Below, piece by piece: positions 22,438-29,770 of a stretch of DNA of 29,770 nucleotides. The position numbers were made by a program, and so were the translations under genes. The notes under the pieces were generated by a model. It was not told the DNA's origin. It did not search any database and worked only from the letters and a program-made list of their open reading frames with translations. Source of the stretch: JBNKDD01 sp050288085 (GTDB lineage Bacteria > Chloroflexota > Anaerolineae > Aggregatilineales > UBA3940); contig JBNKDD010000041.1 in assembly GCA_050288085.1 (NCBI GenBank), positions 1 through 29,770 of the forward strand, given 5' to 3'. Numbering within the stretch: position 1 is the first letter of the stretch; each line of letters starts with the position of its first letter.

Positions 22438-23504
22438 TTGGCCTCCGCCGGTGCGGCAACCCCGGCAGTTGCCTCGCTGGCTTGTTCGGCTTCCAACACG
22501 TGCTGTAGGGCCATAATGCCAACTTCCAGCATTTCGAGTGAAGGTTCACGGGTCGTCAGTTTTTGCAGCGCCAACTGCGGCCAGATCAATACCTTGATGA
22601 TCGGGTTGTTCAGGTGTTTGGCTGTAAACTTAATGTATTCGTAGGCAATGGCAGCGATCACCGGGATTAACACCACCCGGGTGAGTAGGCGCATCCAGAT
22701 GGTGATGTCGCCCAGGAGGGAGAATACGATCACCGAGATCACGACCACGACCAGCAAAAAGCCTGTACCGCAGCGTGGATGCTCAAGCGGATACTTTGCT
22801 ACCGATTCGGGAGTGAGCGGTGCGCCATCTTCATACGCATTGATCGTCTTATGCTCTGCTCCGTGATAGGAGAATACACGTTCAATTTCAGACCACCGCC
22901 CGATCAACCAGATATAGCCGACCACCAGGGTCAACCGGATCAGACCCTCAAGCAGATTACCGGCCAGCGGTTTTTCAAATCCCAGCAGTTTTTCTAATCC
23001 ATCGGCGGCGGCAGCCGGAGCCAGGAAGAACAGGCCAATGGCAAATGCAAACGAGAAGGCCATGGTTCCCCAGAGTATAGGCCCACCGAACTCGATTCCT
23101 TCTCCGCTGGCCCCGCTGCCTGTAACTGGCACCACGCCGTCCACATAAGCAGGCTCACCGGACTGGACTGCTGCTTCGATGTTCGGTTTATTCGCCTGAT
23201 TGGCCTGATCTGTTTCATCTACCTCATCTGCCTCATCTGCCTCATCGGTAATAGCTGTACTGGCGATTTCCGCTGACCAGGCGAGTGCTTGTGTCCCTAA
23301 TCCCAGTGAATCCCATAGCAACCCCAACCCTCGAATGAAGGGAATCCGGCTCCATACCCCATTATAAAGTGGTGATTCGAGGGGTTGTCCGTGAATGACG
23401 ATCTCGCCTTTTGGATCGCGTACCGCAACCGCCATGGATTGGCTGCCGCGCATCATTACCCCTTCAATCACCGCCTGTCCGCCATAATTGAATTGCTTCG
23501 ACAT
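22434..23504 (-). CDS. DUF1385 membrane protein
   Basis: The 356-residue protein begins with FNYGGQAVIEGVMMRGSQSMAVAVRDPKGEI, the diagnostic start of DUF1385, and has the family motifs FSYHGAEHKTINAYE and LEHPRCGTGFLL. About four membrane helices follow between 150 and 300 (for example FLLVVVVISVIVFSLLG). An insert at 87-135 is low-complexity and acidic (DEADEADEVDETDQANQAN), coded by short tandem repeats, and is not part of the family core. The role of DUF1385 is not established. It is first in a four-gene operon with a good promoter about 30 bases upstream and AGGA before the ATG. Confidence 0.93.
   Translation of the reverse strand: MSKQFNYGGQAVIEGVMMRGSQSMAVAVRDPKGEIVIHGQPLESPLYNGVWSRIPFIRGLGLLWDSLGLGTQALAWSAEIASTAITDEADEADEVDETDQANQANKPNIEAAVQSGEPAYVDGVVPVTGSGASGEGIEFGGPILWGTMAFSFAFAIGLFFLAPAAAADGLEKLLGFEKPLAGNLLEGLIRLTLVVGYIWLIGRWSEIERVFSYHGAEHKTINAYEDGAPLTPESVAKYPLEHPRCGTGFLLVVVVISVIVFSLLGDITIWMRLLTRVVLIPVIAAIAYEYIKFTAKHLNNPIIKVLIWPQLALQKLTTREPSLEMLEVGIMALQHVLEAEQASEATAGVAAPAEAK
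23215..23247. repeat. 9-bp tandem repeat in the DUF1385 gene
   Basis: Units TCATCTACC, TCATCTGCC, TCATCTGCC and a partial TCATCG lie in direct succession. On the coding strand they give Asp-Glu-Ala type triplets in the acidic insert. Being a multiple of three, copy-number changes would keep the frame. Confidence 0.75.
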
Positions 23505-23541
23505 AGTTGAATCCTAACTGAATTGTATCAAGACTGACCGG

Positions 23542-23570
23542 ATTGTAGCCCTAACAATTTGCTGTCGCAA
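23542..23570 (-). promoter_or_regulatory. Promoter of the DUF1385 operon
   Basis: Minus-strand TTGCGA (23565-23570), a 17-base spacer and TACAAT (23542-23547). The start would be near 23535, about 30 bases before the ATG at 23504. The remaining 187 bases to ruvC (23571-23757) hold no gene I can support. Confidence 0.5.
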
Positions 23571-23757
23571 TTATAAGTACGGCGGCACAGGTGAGCGGGG
23601 AGGATGAGAGTGTGATGTTCTGTAGGTTTAACTTTCTGTATAGTGCGCCATTTGACAGTATATAGAACGAAACAAATAAGAGTCTACTCCCCGTCTGGGT
23701 ACATTTTTGTGGAGAAATGATAGGAGTGTACGAGCGAGTGTTCGAGTGTGCCCGGTC

Positions 23758-24252
23758 TTATTCCTCGTAAAGCTGCTGGTAGCGTGCGCTGTTCAGATGG
23801 GTAATTGCCACCGCCAACGCATCAGCAGCATCATCCGGGCGTGGAATCTCATCCAGGTTCAACAGCAGCCGTACCATCTCTTGCATTTGGGCTTTGGGTG
23901 CATTGCCATATCCGGCCACTGCCTGCTTGATCGATGCCGGTGTATACTCCGTAATCGATAACCCGCAGTCTGCCATAGCCATGACTGTCACCCCGCGGGC
24001 CATCCCGACGTTCATGGCGGTGGTCACGTTCTTGCCGAACAGCAGTTTCTCAATGGCGGCGCTGTCCGGTTGGTGTTCTTCAACCAGCTTCCGTACATCC
24101 CGGTAGATATTCTGAAGCCGCTCTGGTACTGGCATTTTGGCCGGTGTATCGACCGAGCCATAAGCCACCATCTCGATTTCGCCATCCTCACGCTCGCGTA
24201 CCAATCCATACCCCGTGATCGCAATCCCCGGATCAATTCCTAGTACCAGCAT
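23758..24252 (-). CDS. ruvC: Holliday junction resolvase RuvC
   Basis: The endonuclease cuts Holliday junctions with RuvAB during recombination. The 164-residue protein has the RNase-H-like motifs with all acidic residues: Asp7 in GIDPG, Glu68 in IEKLLFGKNV, and Asp141 and Asp144 in DDAADALAVAI. TPASIKQAVAGYGNAPKAQM is the basic DNA-binding segment. GGGAGAG lies just before the ATG. ruvA and ruvB are not adjacent in the window; instead ruvC is last in an operon of membrane glycosyltransferase genes, 51 bases after the stop of the previous one, an unexpected partner that may only reflect co-transcription. Confidence 0.97.
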   Translation of the reverse strand: MLVLGIDPGIAITGYGLVREREDGEIEMVAYGSVDTPAKMPVPERLQNIYRDVRKLVEEHQPDSAAIEKLLFGKNVTTAMNVGMARGVTVMAMADCGLSITEYTPASIKQAVAGYGNAPKAQMQEMVRLLLNLDEIPRPDDAADALAVAITHLNSARYQQLYEE

Positions 24253-24303
24253 ATCTCTCCCAGATGAAAATTGATGTTGTCGTTTTGTCCGCTGGAGCGT
24301 GGT

Positions 24304-26118
24304 TTATTGGGCTTTGGTCGAAACCAGGCGATAAACATCCTCGCGCACCCATAAAACCATTCGTTCTTCCTCGGTGGGAGTATTTGGCGCACGATAGAAA
24401 ATCCACCGGAGATACTCGAAAAACGGCAGGTTCGCCGGTTTCCACCTGCGGGTGATGACAAAGTCCTGCCCGACATAGCTCGATCCCAAAGCTGGATCGA
24501 CGTTCGCCGCCGGGGTGATCACCATCACCGTATCAACCGTTGGATCGACCCGCTCAACGAAGGTCAAATCATTGAAGTCACGTAAGGCCCAGGCCAATTC
24601 AGAATCGGGTGTAGCCTGCACCGTAACGCTTGCCTCATATGGGTAGCCTACAGCCAACTCCCCGATTTCTCTGGCGGTTTCAACCAGGATATCAAGTGCC
24701 GGTTGTGCTGGGGAAACGTTCAAAATTTCATAGGGGCTGGCCGGTCGGGTAAAAGCCAACGCGCCATCCTGCCCGATTGCCAGGGAAACCACTAATACCA
24801 GCAGTCCCAACCCGGCTCCTTTTGTTGCTGTTTGTGGCCCCCATAAACTGCTTGCTGTCAGCCAGGTGATCAGAATCAGGATCATCCACAGGCTGGCTAA
24901 GAACAGGTCGATTTGAACTTTTTCCAACCACGCCGGTGTGGTAGCCACTTCAGCCGGAAATGATAATGTGGTCGGGGAATGGAGGAACCGGATCAGGTTA
25001 ATCCCGACCATAATGATCAGCACGACTATTGCTCCTGCACAGCTCCAGATTCCCCACGTTGGCCCTTCGACCTGCATCTCAAGCAGATCGGCGATTGCCA
25101 ATGCCGCCAGCCCGGCTAAGGGAACCACCGCCCATAAGCTGTGACCGGGCAGCGCACCCGGATAGACCAGGCTAACCAGAAGTGCAGCGATGCCCCAACC
25201 TGCTAGAAAACGCTGCCAGGGTTCGGCAGATTGTGAAGCCTGCCACGCGCCGACCAACCCGAAGACGAGAATTCCAGGCTCGTAAAACGAGATGACTAAT
25301 CCAACATAGGCTGCATAGGCCGGGCGGTTAGCAAATCCACCCAACAGGCGCGTGATCTGATTGGCAGCTGCTCCGAGGCCGTTTGGCGCGAGAAAAAACA
25401 ATGTTCCCAGCCCGATCAGCGCACCGACCAGCCCGATCACCAACATGTTCCAGGGGAGATTGTTCAAGCTTTCCTTGATCTGTTCCCCGCTGAATCGATC
25501 CTCCTCGTCGGTCAGCAGCGCAAAGCCTGCCCCTGCTGCAATGGAGACCAGCACCATCGGTGTACCAAAGTCAGCCAGAAGGGCAGCTCCAAGCGCCGCC
25601 CCTGCCGCTAGAATGGAGCCTCTCCGCTGGATGGTACTGAAGGCGTAAATCATCAATACTATGCACAGCATTGACAGGCCGATGCCGGTCATCTGGCGAG
25701 AAGTTTGTAAGGCTGTCGTGGAGAGCGTCAACAGGCCAACGGCAATCATCGTTGGCAGTCGCCCCAACCGCTCACGGAACAACACCGGAGAAAAAGCCAG
25801 CGCCACCCCACCCAACATAGGTAGGAAGCGAGCAGATGCATTCGACGCCCAGAAGATCGCAAAGCTGATCACCGCCCCCGCAAAGGTCAGCGGACTTTCG
25901 ATTACACCGGCTGGTTCAACCTCTGGCGTGATCAGGCTCCAGGCGGCCATAGCCTGGGTGGCTTCATCCGTGTTCAGTGGGGTAGTCCCAAGCGCGATCC
26001 AGCGCAGTGCTACCGCCGCCAGGAACAGCAGAAAATAGACAAGAGTCTCTAGCGAAAAAGCCAGTTGCCAGGTTGATGTTTTTGATTGTGATTGAGTTTG
26101 CTCGGTTGTGGTCATCAT
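24304..26118 (-). CDS. TIGR03663-type membrane glycosyltransferase (GT39/GT-C-like)
   Basis: The 604-residue protein has a short polar start, a first helix (ETLVYFLLFLAAVALRWIAL), and the outer acidic motif TTPLNTDEATQAMAAW, where Asp and Glu match the catalytic position of dolichyl-phosphate-type GT-C transferases. About twelve helices fill residues 25-470; the rest (about 475-604) is a soluble outer domain (PAQPALDILVETAREIG, FVITRRWKPANLPFFEYLRWIFYR). The layout and the DUF2298 genes next door fit TIGR03663, known to co-occur with TIGR03662 (DUF2298). It probably moves a sugar from a lipid carrier to an outer acceptor. The ATG at 26118 overlaps the upstream TGA by ATGA. Confidence 0.85.
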   Translation of the reverse strand: MMTTTEQTQSQSKTSTWQLAFSLETLVYFLLFLAAVALRWIALGTTPLNTDEATQAMAAWSLITPEVEPAGVIESPLTFAGAVISFAIFWASNASARFLPMLGGVALAFSPVLFRERLGRLPTMIAVGLLTLSTTALQTSRQMTGIGLSMLCIVLMIYAFSTIQRRGSILAAGAALGAALLADFGTPMVLVSIAAGAGFALLTDEEDRFSGEQIKESLNNLPWNMLVIGLVGALIGLGTLFFLAPNGLGAAANQITRLLGGFANRPAYAAYVGLVISFYEPGILVFGLVGAWQASQSAEPWQRFLAGWGIAALLVSLVYPGALPGHSLWAVVPLAGLAALAIADLLEMQVEGPTWGIWSCAGAIVVLIIMVGINLIRFLHSPTTLSFPAEVATTPAWLEKVQIDLFLASLWMILILITWLTASSLWGPQTATKGAGLGLLVLVVSLAIGQDGALAFTRPASPYEILNVSPAQPALDILVETAREIGELAVGYPYEASVTVQATPDSELAWALRDFNDLTFVERVDPTVDTVMVITPAANVDPALGSSYVGQDFVITRRWKPANLPFFEYLRWIFYRAPNTPTEEERMVLWVREDVYRLVSTKAQ

Positions 26119-28655
26119 GGTTCCAATTCCTCGATGAGGGGCTGGTCGGCCCGGTAGATCACAACCGTGCCATCACGGAACACCGGCGTCAGGAACCGGT
26201 CGAATTTCTGTAAACCTGCCGGAGTTGCAAAGTTGCCGGAACGTTCCAGCGTACCCACGAAGATATAAGTCACCCCATATTGATCGATCAACTCCTGGGC
26301 CAGTTGGGAGCTTTGAGTATTATAGAGTTCGCGTATGTCACTCTCACGGTTTCCCGCCAGCATAGAGTATTTTTCGCCGCGCCACTGCCGTTCGTGATTA
26401 GGCCAGCCCATCACGGTTTGAAGGCCGGTCAGCGCGGATACCCGCCCGTAATCCGAATAGGCCCCACCGATGGCTTCTGCCACCACCGCGTCCGGATCGG
26501 CATTCTCTCGCAGCCACTCGATCCCAGCCATGTCCGATGGGTAGCGACTATACATATAAGCTGTCCCATCCAGGTTCGCTTCAGGAAGCTGGGTCAGATC
26601 GCCGATCCACCCCATTTTAGTCGGAACTGCCAGGACTGGATAAAACAACCCGGCTACTACCAGCAGCGTGAACCCAACCGCAAACCCGATCTTAAGTGCT
26701 GGGTGAGGCCGCGTCGTGATCAACCTGTACGCGGCATAACTCGACGCGATCCCGAACAGCAGCCATGCAGCGTAGTAGAATTTAAAAATGGTGTTGATCC
26801 GCTGGCCGAAATTGTCACGGATGTATACGAATTCCGGGCCAAGTGTCAGCATCAGGCCGGTCAATATCAGCAGCAGTACAAACCCGGTTGAAGCTGGATA
26901 ATGTAGTTCGGCTTTTGCCGGAGTTATATCTGCGGGGTCTGTGCTGGTGTCTTGCTGATCCAGGCTGCGGGGAATCAGGCTGGCGATGGTCAGTACGAGC
27001 AGCACCGTCAGACTGATAGCTGTTAGCGGGTGGGCCAGCCGGTGATGTAAAACTGCTTGAATCGCCGGTTGTAAATTGGCAGCCAGGTTTTCTTCAGATT
27101 GGCTGATAATTTCGACCCCGGCACTGGATAACAGGAATGAGCGGGCCTCCGGTTCTAACCGGATGGCGGCCAACCCCAGCACTATCATCATAGCAATCAA
27201 CATGACCAGCAACCCGACTCCCAGGGTTATCCCATTGAGCCAATCCATCTTCTTGTGCTGGCGGATGGCAAAATCCACCAGGAACCAGGCGATGATAAAC
27301 AGAAACGGCCCAAACATCACCACGAACTGGTGCAGCCGGGTAGCGAAGATCACGTTAGGCAGAATGCCACCCACCTGGGAACTGAAACTGATGTGCCAGG
27401 GCAAGTAAGCCAGATAACCCAGTACAAACACCACCAGGGTGATCCCCACCGAGCGCAGTAAATCGAGCGGCTGGAAAGTTCCCCGTTCGCGGAGCTGACG
27501 CAGTATCAGCGCCCCGGCCAATATGAACATCATAATCGGCCAATCGGAGAGATTCATAAAGGCTACCCCTCCGAAGATCAACGCCAGCAGCGCATATTGC
27601 ACCCTGGTCAGGCGCTCTCGTTGGGCGGCAGCGTTGAAAGCCACCCCCAGCGTCAGCAGTGAAAAAGGCAGTGCTAGCACGTGCGGGTGCATATCGCCCA
27701 GCACAAAGCTGAACATCGGAAACTCGTCAATCGGCTGAAGACCTATCGCCGTCCCAACCGCATCGCGCTCGCGGATCACCCGTGACGCCCGCCACCACCA
27801 CCAGTGTCGCCACTCGGTGAGCGGCCCCAGCGTTTGGGTCACCGGTTCGCTGATCTCCTCAATATCCAGCCATGACCAGAACGCCGCCGGGATAAACTTT
27901 GGATTCATCGCCCGTAGGAACTCAAGGAACCCTTCCAGATTTCCCATTACCCCGACCAGCAGTGGCCCGAACAATGCCCCGATCCGGGCACCACGCGGCG
28001 CTTCATCTGAACCGGTATCAGACCGGTGACCGGCTGCGATCAGGTTATAGACCAGCCCATAGCTTCCCAGCAGAGTCATGGCGAACAGCAGCGCGATCCC
28101 CATGTTAAACGCCACCCCGCTGACCGTGCCGGAAAGATCGGCCAGCATCGCGACAATCACATAGCCGAAGTAGTAATAGCTGATCGCATAGCCGGACAGC
28201 CATGGATCCTGTGGTGGGAAGCTGTGACTGGCCCGTACCCCATTCAGGAACGCGATCTCCATCGGCTTTTCGGTGCCGGTCAGTTCAGGATTATAGGCTC
28301 GGACAAGCGTCCAGAGGGCAAACGCCACCAGGAACAATATCTCGGCGGTCAGAACATATCCCCGATTGGCATCCAGCCAGCCGAATAGACCGCTGTCCTG
28401 ATCGATCCGCCGCTGGTAAGCCCAGAATGCCAGCCCGGCCATGATAAGAATCGCGAAGACGATCCCACCAACCGTGTTATATAGCAGTCCTAGGCTGTTC
28501 AACAGCCAGAAAATGTAACCTACCACCAGCAGCCCTAACGCCCGGCTGAAGGCATAACCCCGGTCGGGTAGTCCCGGCAGCAGTCCAAAAGCAAGCGGCC
28601 AGGCCAGCCAGCCGATCACACTAACCAGTAAATACCAGATTATCAGCGTGGTCAT
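26115..28655 (-). CDS. DUF2298 (YYY-domain) membrane protein
   Basis: The 846-residue protein has a multi-helix N-terminal half with the family segments AYNPELTGTEKPMEIAFLNGV, DPWLSGYAISYYYFGYVIVAML (the YYY motif after which TIGR03662 is named) and FVLGDMHPHVLALPFSLL. The later part has NTIFKFYYAAWLLFG and a soluble C-terminal domain (about 690-846) with GIEWLRENADPDAVVAEAIGG, TVMGWPNHERQWRG and YIFVGTLERSGNF. The conserved acidic and aromatic loops on the outer side suggest a GT-C-like transferase, though no activity is proven. It is bracketed by ATGA overlaps with both neighbours, so all three are translated together. Confidence 0.92.
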   Translation of the reverse strand: MTTLIIWYLLVSVIGWLAWPLAFGLLPGLPDRGYAFSRALGLLVVGYIFWLLNSLGLLYNTVGGIVFAILIMAGLAFWAYQRRIDQDSGLFGWLDANRGYVLTAEILFLVAFALWTLVRAYNPELTGTEKPMEIAFLNGVRASHSFPPQDPWLSGYAISYYYFGYVIVAMLADLSGTVSGVAFNMGIALLFAMTLLGSYGLVYNLIAAGHRSDTGSDEAPRGARIGALFGPLLVGVMGNLEGFLEFLRAMNPKFIPAAFWSWLDIEEISEPVTQTLGPLTEWRHWWWWRASRVIRERDAVGTAIGLQPIDEFPMFSFVLGDMHPHVLALPFSLLTLGVAFNAAAQRERLTRVQYALLALIFGGVAFMNLSDWPIMMFILAGALILRQLRERGTFQPLDLLRSVGITLVVFVLGYLAYLPWHISFSSQVGGILPNVIFATRLHQFVVMFGPFLFIIAWFLVDFAIRQHKKMDWLNGITLGVGLLVMLIAMMIVLGLAAIRLEPEARSFLLSSAGVEIISQSEENLAANLQPAIQAVLHHRLAHPLTAISLTVLLVLTIASLIPRSLDQQDTSTDPADITPAKAELHYPASTGFVLLLILTGLMLTLGPEFVYIRDNFGQRINTIFKFYYAAWLLFGIASSYAAYRLITTRPHPALKIGFAVGFTLLVVAGLFYPVLAVPTKMGWIGDLTQLPEANLDGTAYMYSRYPSDMAGIEWLRENADPDAVVAEAIGGAYSDYGRVSALTGLQTVMGWPNHERQWRGEKYSMLAGNRESDIRELYNTQSSQLAQELIDQYGVTYIFVGTLERSGNFATPAGLQKFDRFLTPVFRDGTVVIYRADQPLIEELEP

Positions 28656-29770
28656 GATTTTATTACCTGGTAAATCGAGGTGCTGTCTTTCTCATAGATT
28701 CGCTCAAGGTAGCCTTGAGCGACCATCTCCTCGAACTTTGCCAATCCCGCCGCCTCATAATAGGCTCGTTCCAACTCTCCAACCATGATCAGGTCGACAT
28801 TGTAGTGATCAAGGGTGCGCAGAGTCGCGTCGATGTCGGTGGAATTATAGGCACTCGCCACAGCATTTACCCGTGCCCAGACTTCAGTGCTATCGGTGGG
28901 ACGCTGTTGGCGTTGGTGCCAGTTCCACCCGATCACCGTTGGGAACCCGGTATAAATCGACACCCGCGAACCCCAATGATATTCGATAGTCTGGGCCTCC
29001 AGTACAACCGGCGTGCCCGTGATATTCTCTTGCAGCCACCGGAGCGCTTCGTAATCCGGTTTCAGGCTGAAAACCTCGCCGTTTTCGTAGCGCTCGACAT
29101 ATGGCATATAGGCCATCCCATCCAACGTGATCGGGGCGTCAGGATTCCACCGGTCGGTAATTTTAGCCCTGGTTGCCAGTAAGGGATACAGCGCTGATAG
29201 GAATACCAGCACACCCAGCATGATACCCCAGGGTGCGCGGATAGCGCGAGGCAGCCGCCGGATGACAGGCCATAACCACCCAATCGCCGCGGCTGCACTG
29301 ATCGCCATCAGTATCCAGATTTGCAGGTAAAACTTGAAGACGGTGTTCATCCGGCTGATATCACCTTGCAGCACGACGATCTCAACCATCAGGCTCAAGG
29401 CCAGTGCGGTAATCAACATGCCCAGGATAACTCGTTTCGCGGCTGTCTGATCAGGGCGCAGGAACAAAGCCGCCGCCCAGACCATCAGGGGGAGGGCCAC
29501 CAATGCGACCGGGTAACCTTTTGTCGCCGCCAGCCAGATCAGTGCTCCCATCGCGCCCAGACCAATGATCAGCGGCAGGATGCTCGACCGGTCCAGCCGA
29601 CCCTCACGACCCCACCGGATGCTCTCATATACCATCCACGAGATGATCAGGTAAAGGAACAGGCCGAGAATATCCAGGTAGGCCCACAAAGGCGTTTTTG
29701 ACCCCGTCCAGGGGATAAAGCTCGTATATTCCAGGTGATAATTCTGAATATATGGTAGGAAGAACAGCAC
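28652..29770 (-). CDS. DUF2298 membrane protein, C-terminal part
   Basis: The frame is open at the window edge, so the N-terminal part, including the YYY motif, is missing. The visible 372-373 residues have about six helices and then the soluble end. RMNTVFKFYLQIWILM, LRWLQENITGTPVVLEAQT, YTGFPTVIGWNWHQRQQRP and LIMVGELERAYYEAAGLAKFEEM each align with matching segments of the next gene, so the two are tandem paralogues. An apparent GTG at the very edge is only an internal codon. The stop overlaps the downstream start (ATGA). Confidence 0.88.
   Translation of the reverse strand: MLFFLPYIQNYHLEYTSFIPWTGSKTPLWAYLDILGLFLYLIISWMVYESIRWGREGRLDRSSILPLIIGLGAMGALIWLAATKGYPVALVALPLMVWAAALFLRPDQTAAKRVILGMLITALALSLMVEIVVLQGDISRMNTVFKFYLQIWILMAISAAAAIGWLWPVIRRLPRAIRAPWGIMLGVLVFLSALYPLLATRAKITDRWNPDAPITLDGMAYMPYVERYENGEVFSLKPDYEALRWLQENITGTPVVLEAQTIEYHWGSRVSIYTGFPTVIGWNWHQRQQRPTDSTEVWARVNAVASAYNSTDIDATLRTLDHYNVDLIMVGELERAYYEAAGLAKFEEMVAQGYLERIYEKDSTSIYQVIKS

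Noticed and set aside
23652..23680. TTGACA facing right in the same gap as a promoter
   Set aside because: The hexamer 17 bases on is AATAAG, and there is no plus-strand gene downstream.
23608..23749. Four GAGTGT hexamers in the gap between ruvC and the DUF1385 promoter
   Set aside because: Unevenly spaced short words; no array structure, no dyad symmetry and no gene they clearly control.
26280..26891. 203-codon plus-strand open frame opposite the DUF2298 gene
   Set aside because: Antisense to a well supported membrane protein; rich in His, Pro and Arg, typical of shadow frames.

Overview
The window looks like a chromosomal segment of a Chloroflexota (Anaerolineae-like) bacterium. The main evidence is the pairing of DUF2298 'YYY' membrane proteins with a TIGR03663-type membrane glycosyltransferase, a hallmark of Chloroflexi and some archaea. 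Thr-Pro rich linkers behind lipoprotein or membrane anchors, a large PTPS-related membrane protein with C-terminal beta domains, and moderately high GC agree with this. No rRNA, tRNA, CRISPR array, insertion sequence or phage gene is visible. Coding density is high; the longest gaps (514-766 and 23505-23757) are each about 250 bases and are described.

Layout. 1-513 (-): N-terminal part of a branched-chain amino-acid-type ABC substrate-binding lipoprotein, with a consensus promoter, an operator-like inverted repeat and a possible 20-codon leader ORF. 767-3568 (-): large PTPS-related membrane protein. 3657-5364 (+): a lipoprotein, a single-pass protein with a Cys-rich outer domain, and a small two-helix membrane protein, closed by a strong bidirectional terminator. 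5416-7426 (-): sucC-sucD, succinyl-CoA synthetase. 7557-8429 (-): another lipoprotein.

8566-19560 (+): the most interesting region. It holds a Ycf46-like AAA+ ATPase; DUF1257 (Ycf35-like); DUF2997; an intrinsic terminator; a small DUF2997-like acidic protein; a GrpE-like factor; a non-canonical Hsp70; a degenerate response-regulator receiver with HEAT-like repeats; two HEAT-repeat proteins; a formylglycine-generating-enzyme (SUMF1) domain protein; a PflX-type radical SAM protein; a three-helix membrane protein with a beta-rich outer domain; and an MBL-fold hydrolase. Four neighbouring proteins of three different folds (pseudo-receiver, HEAT, HEAT, SUMF1) begin with the same short motif, roughly G-x-E-P-x-L-G-G, usually in two copies. 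The motif is conserved in protein but not in codons. I infer that this cluster encodes an uncharacterised chaperone/AAA+ assembly in which the N-terminal motif is a docking peptide for a common partner.

19569-23504 (-): an operon reading DUF1385 protein, two RimJ-like acetyltransferases, then a large anion permease with an unusual N-terminal beta-sandwich. 23758-29770 (-): an operon with ATGA overlaps reading DUF2298 (cut by the window end), DUF2298, TIGR03663-like glycosyltransferase, then ruvC. The envelope proteins here and at 767-3568 suggest extensive surface glycosylation or sugar transfer through undecaprenyl-type donors, by family analogy only.
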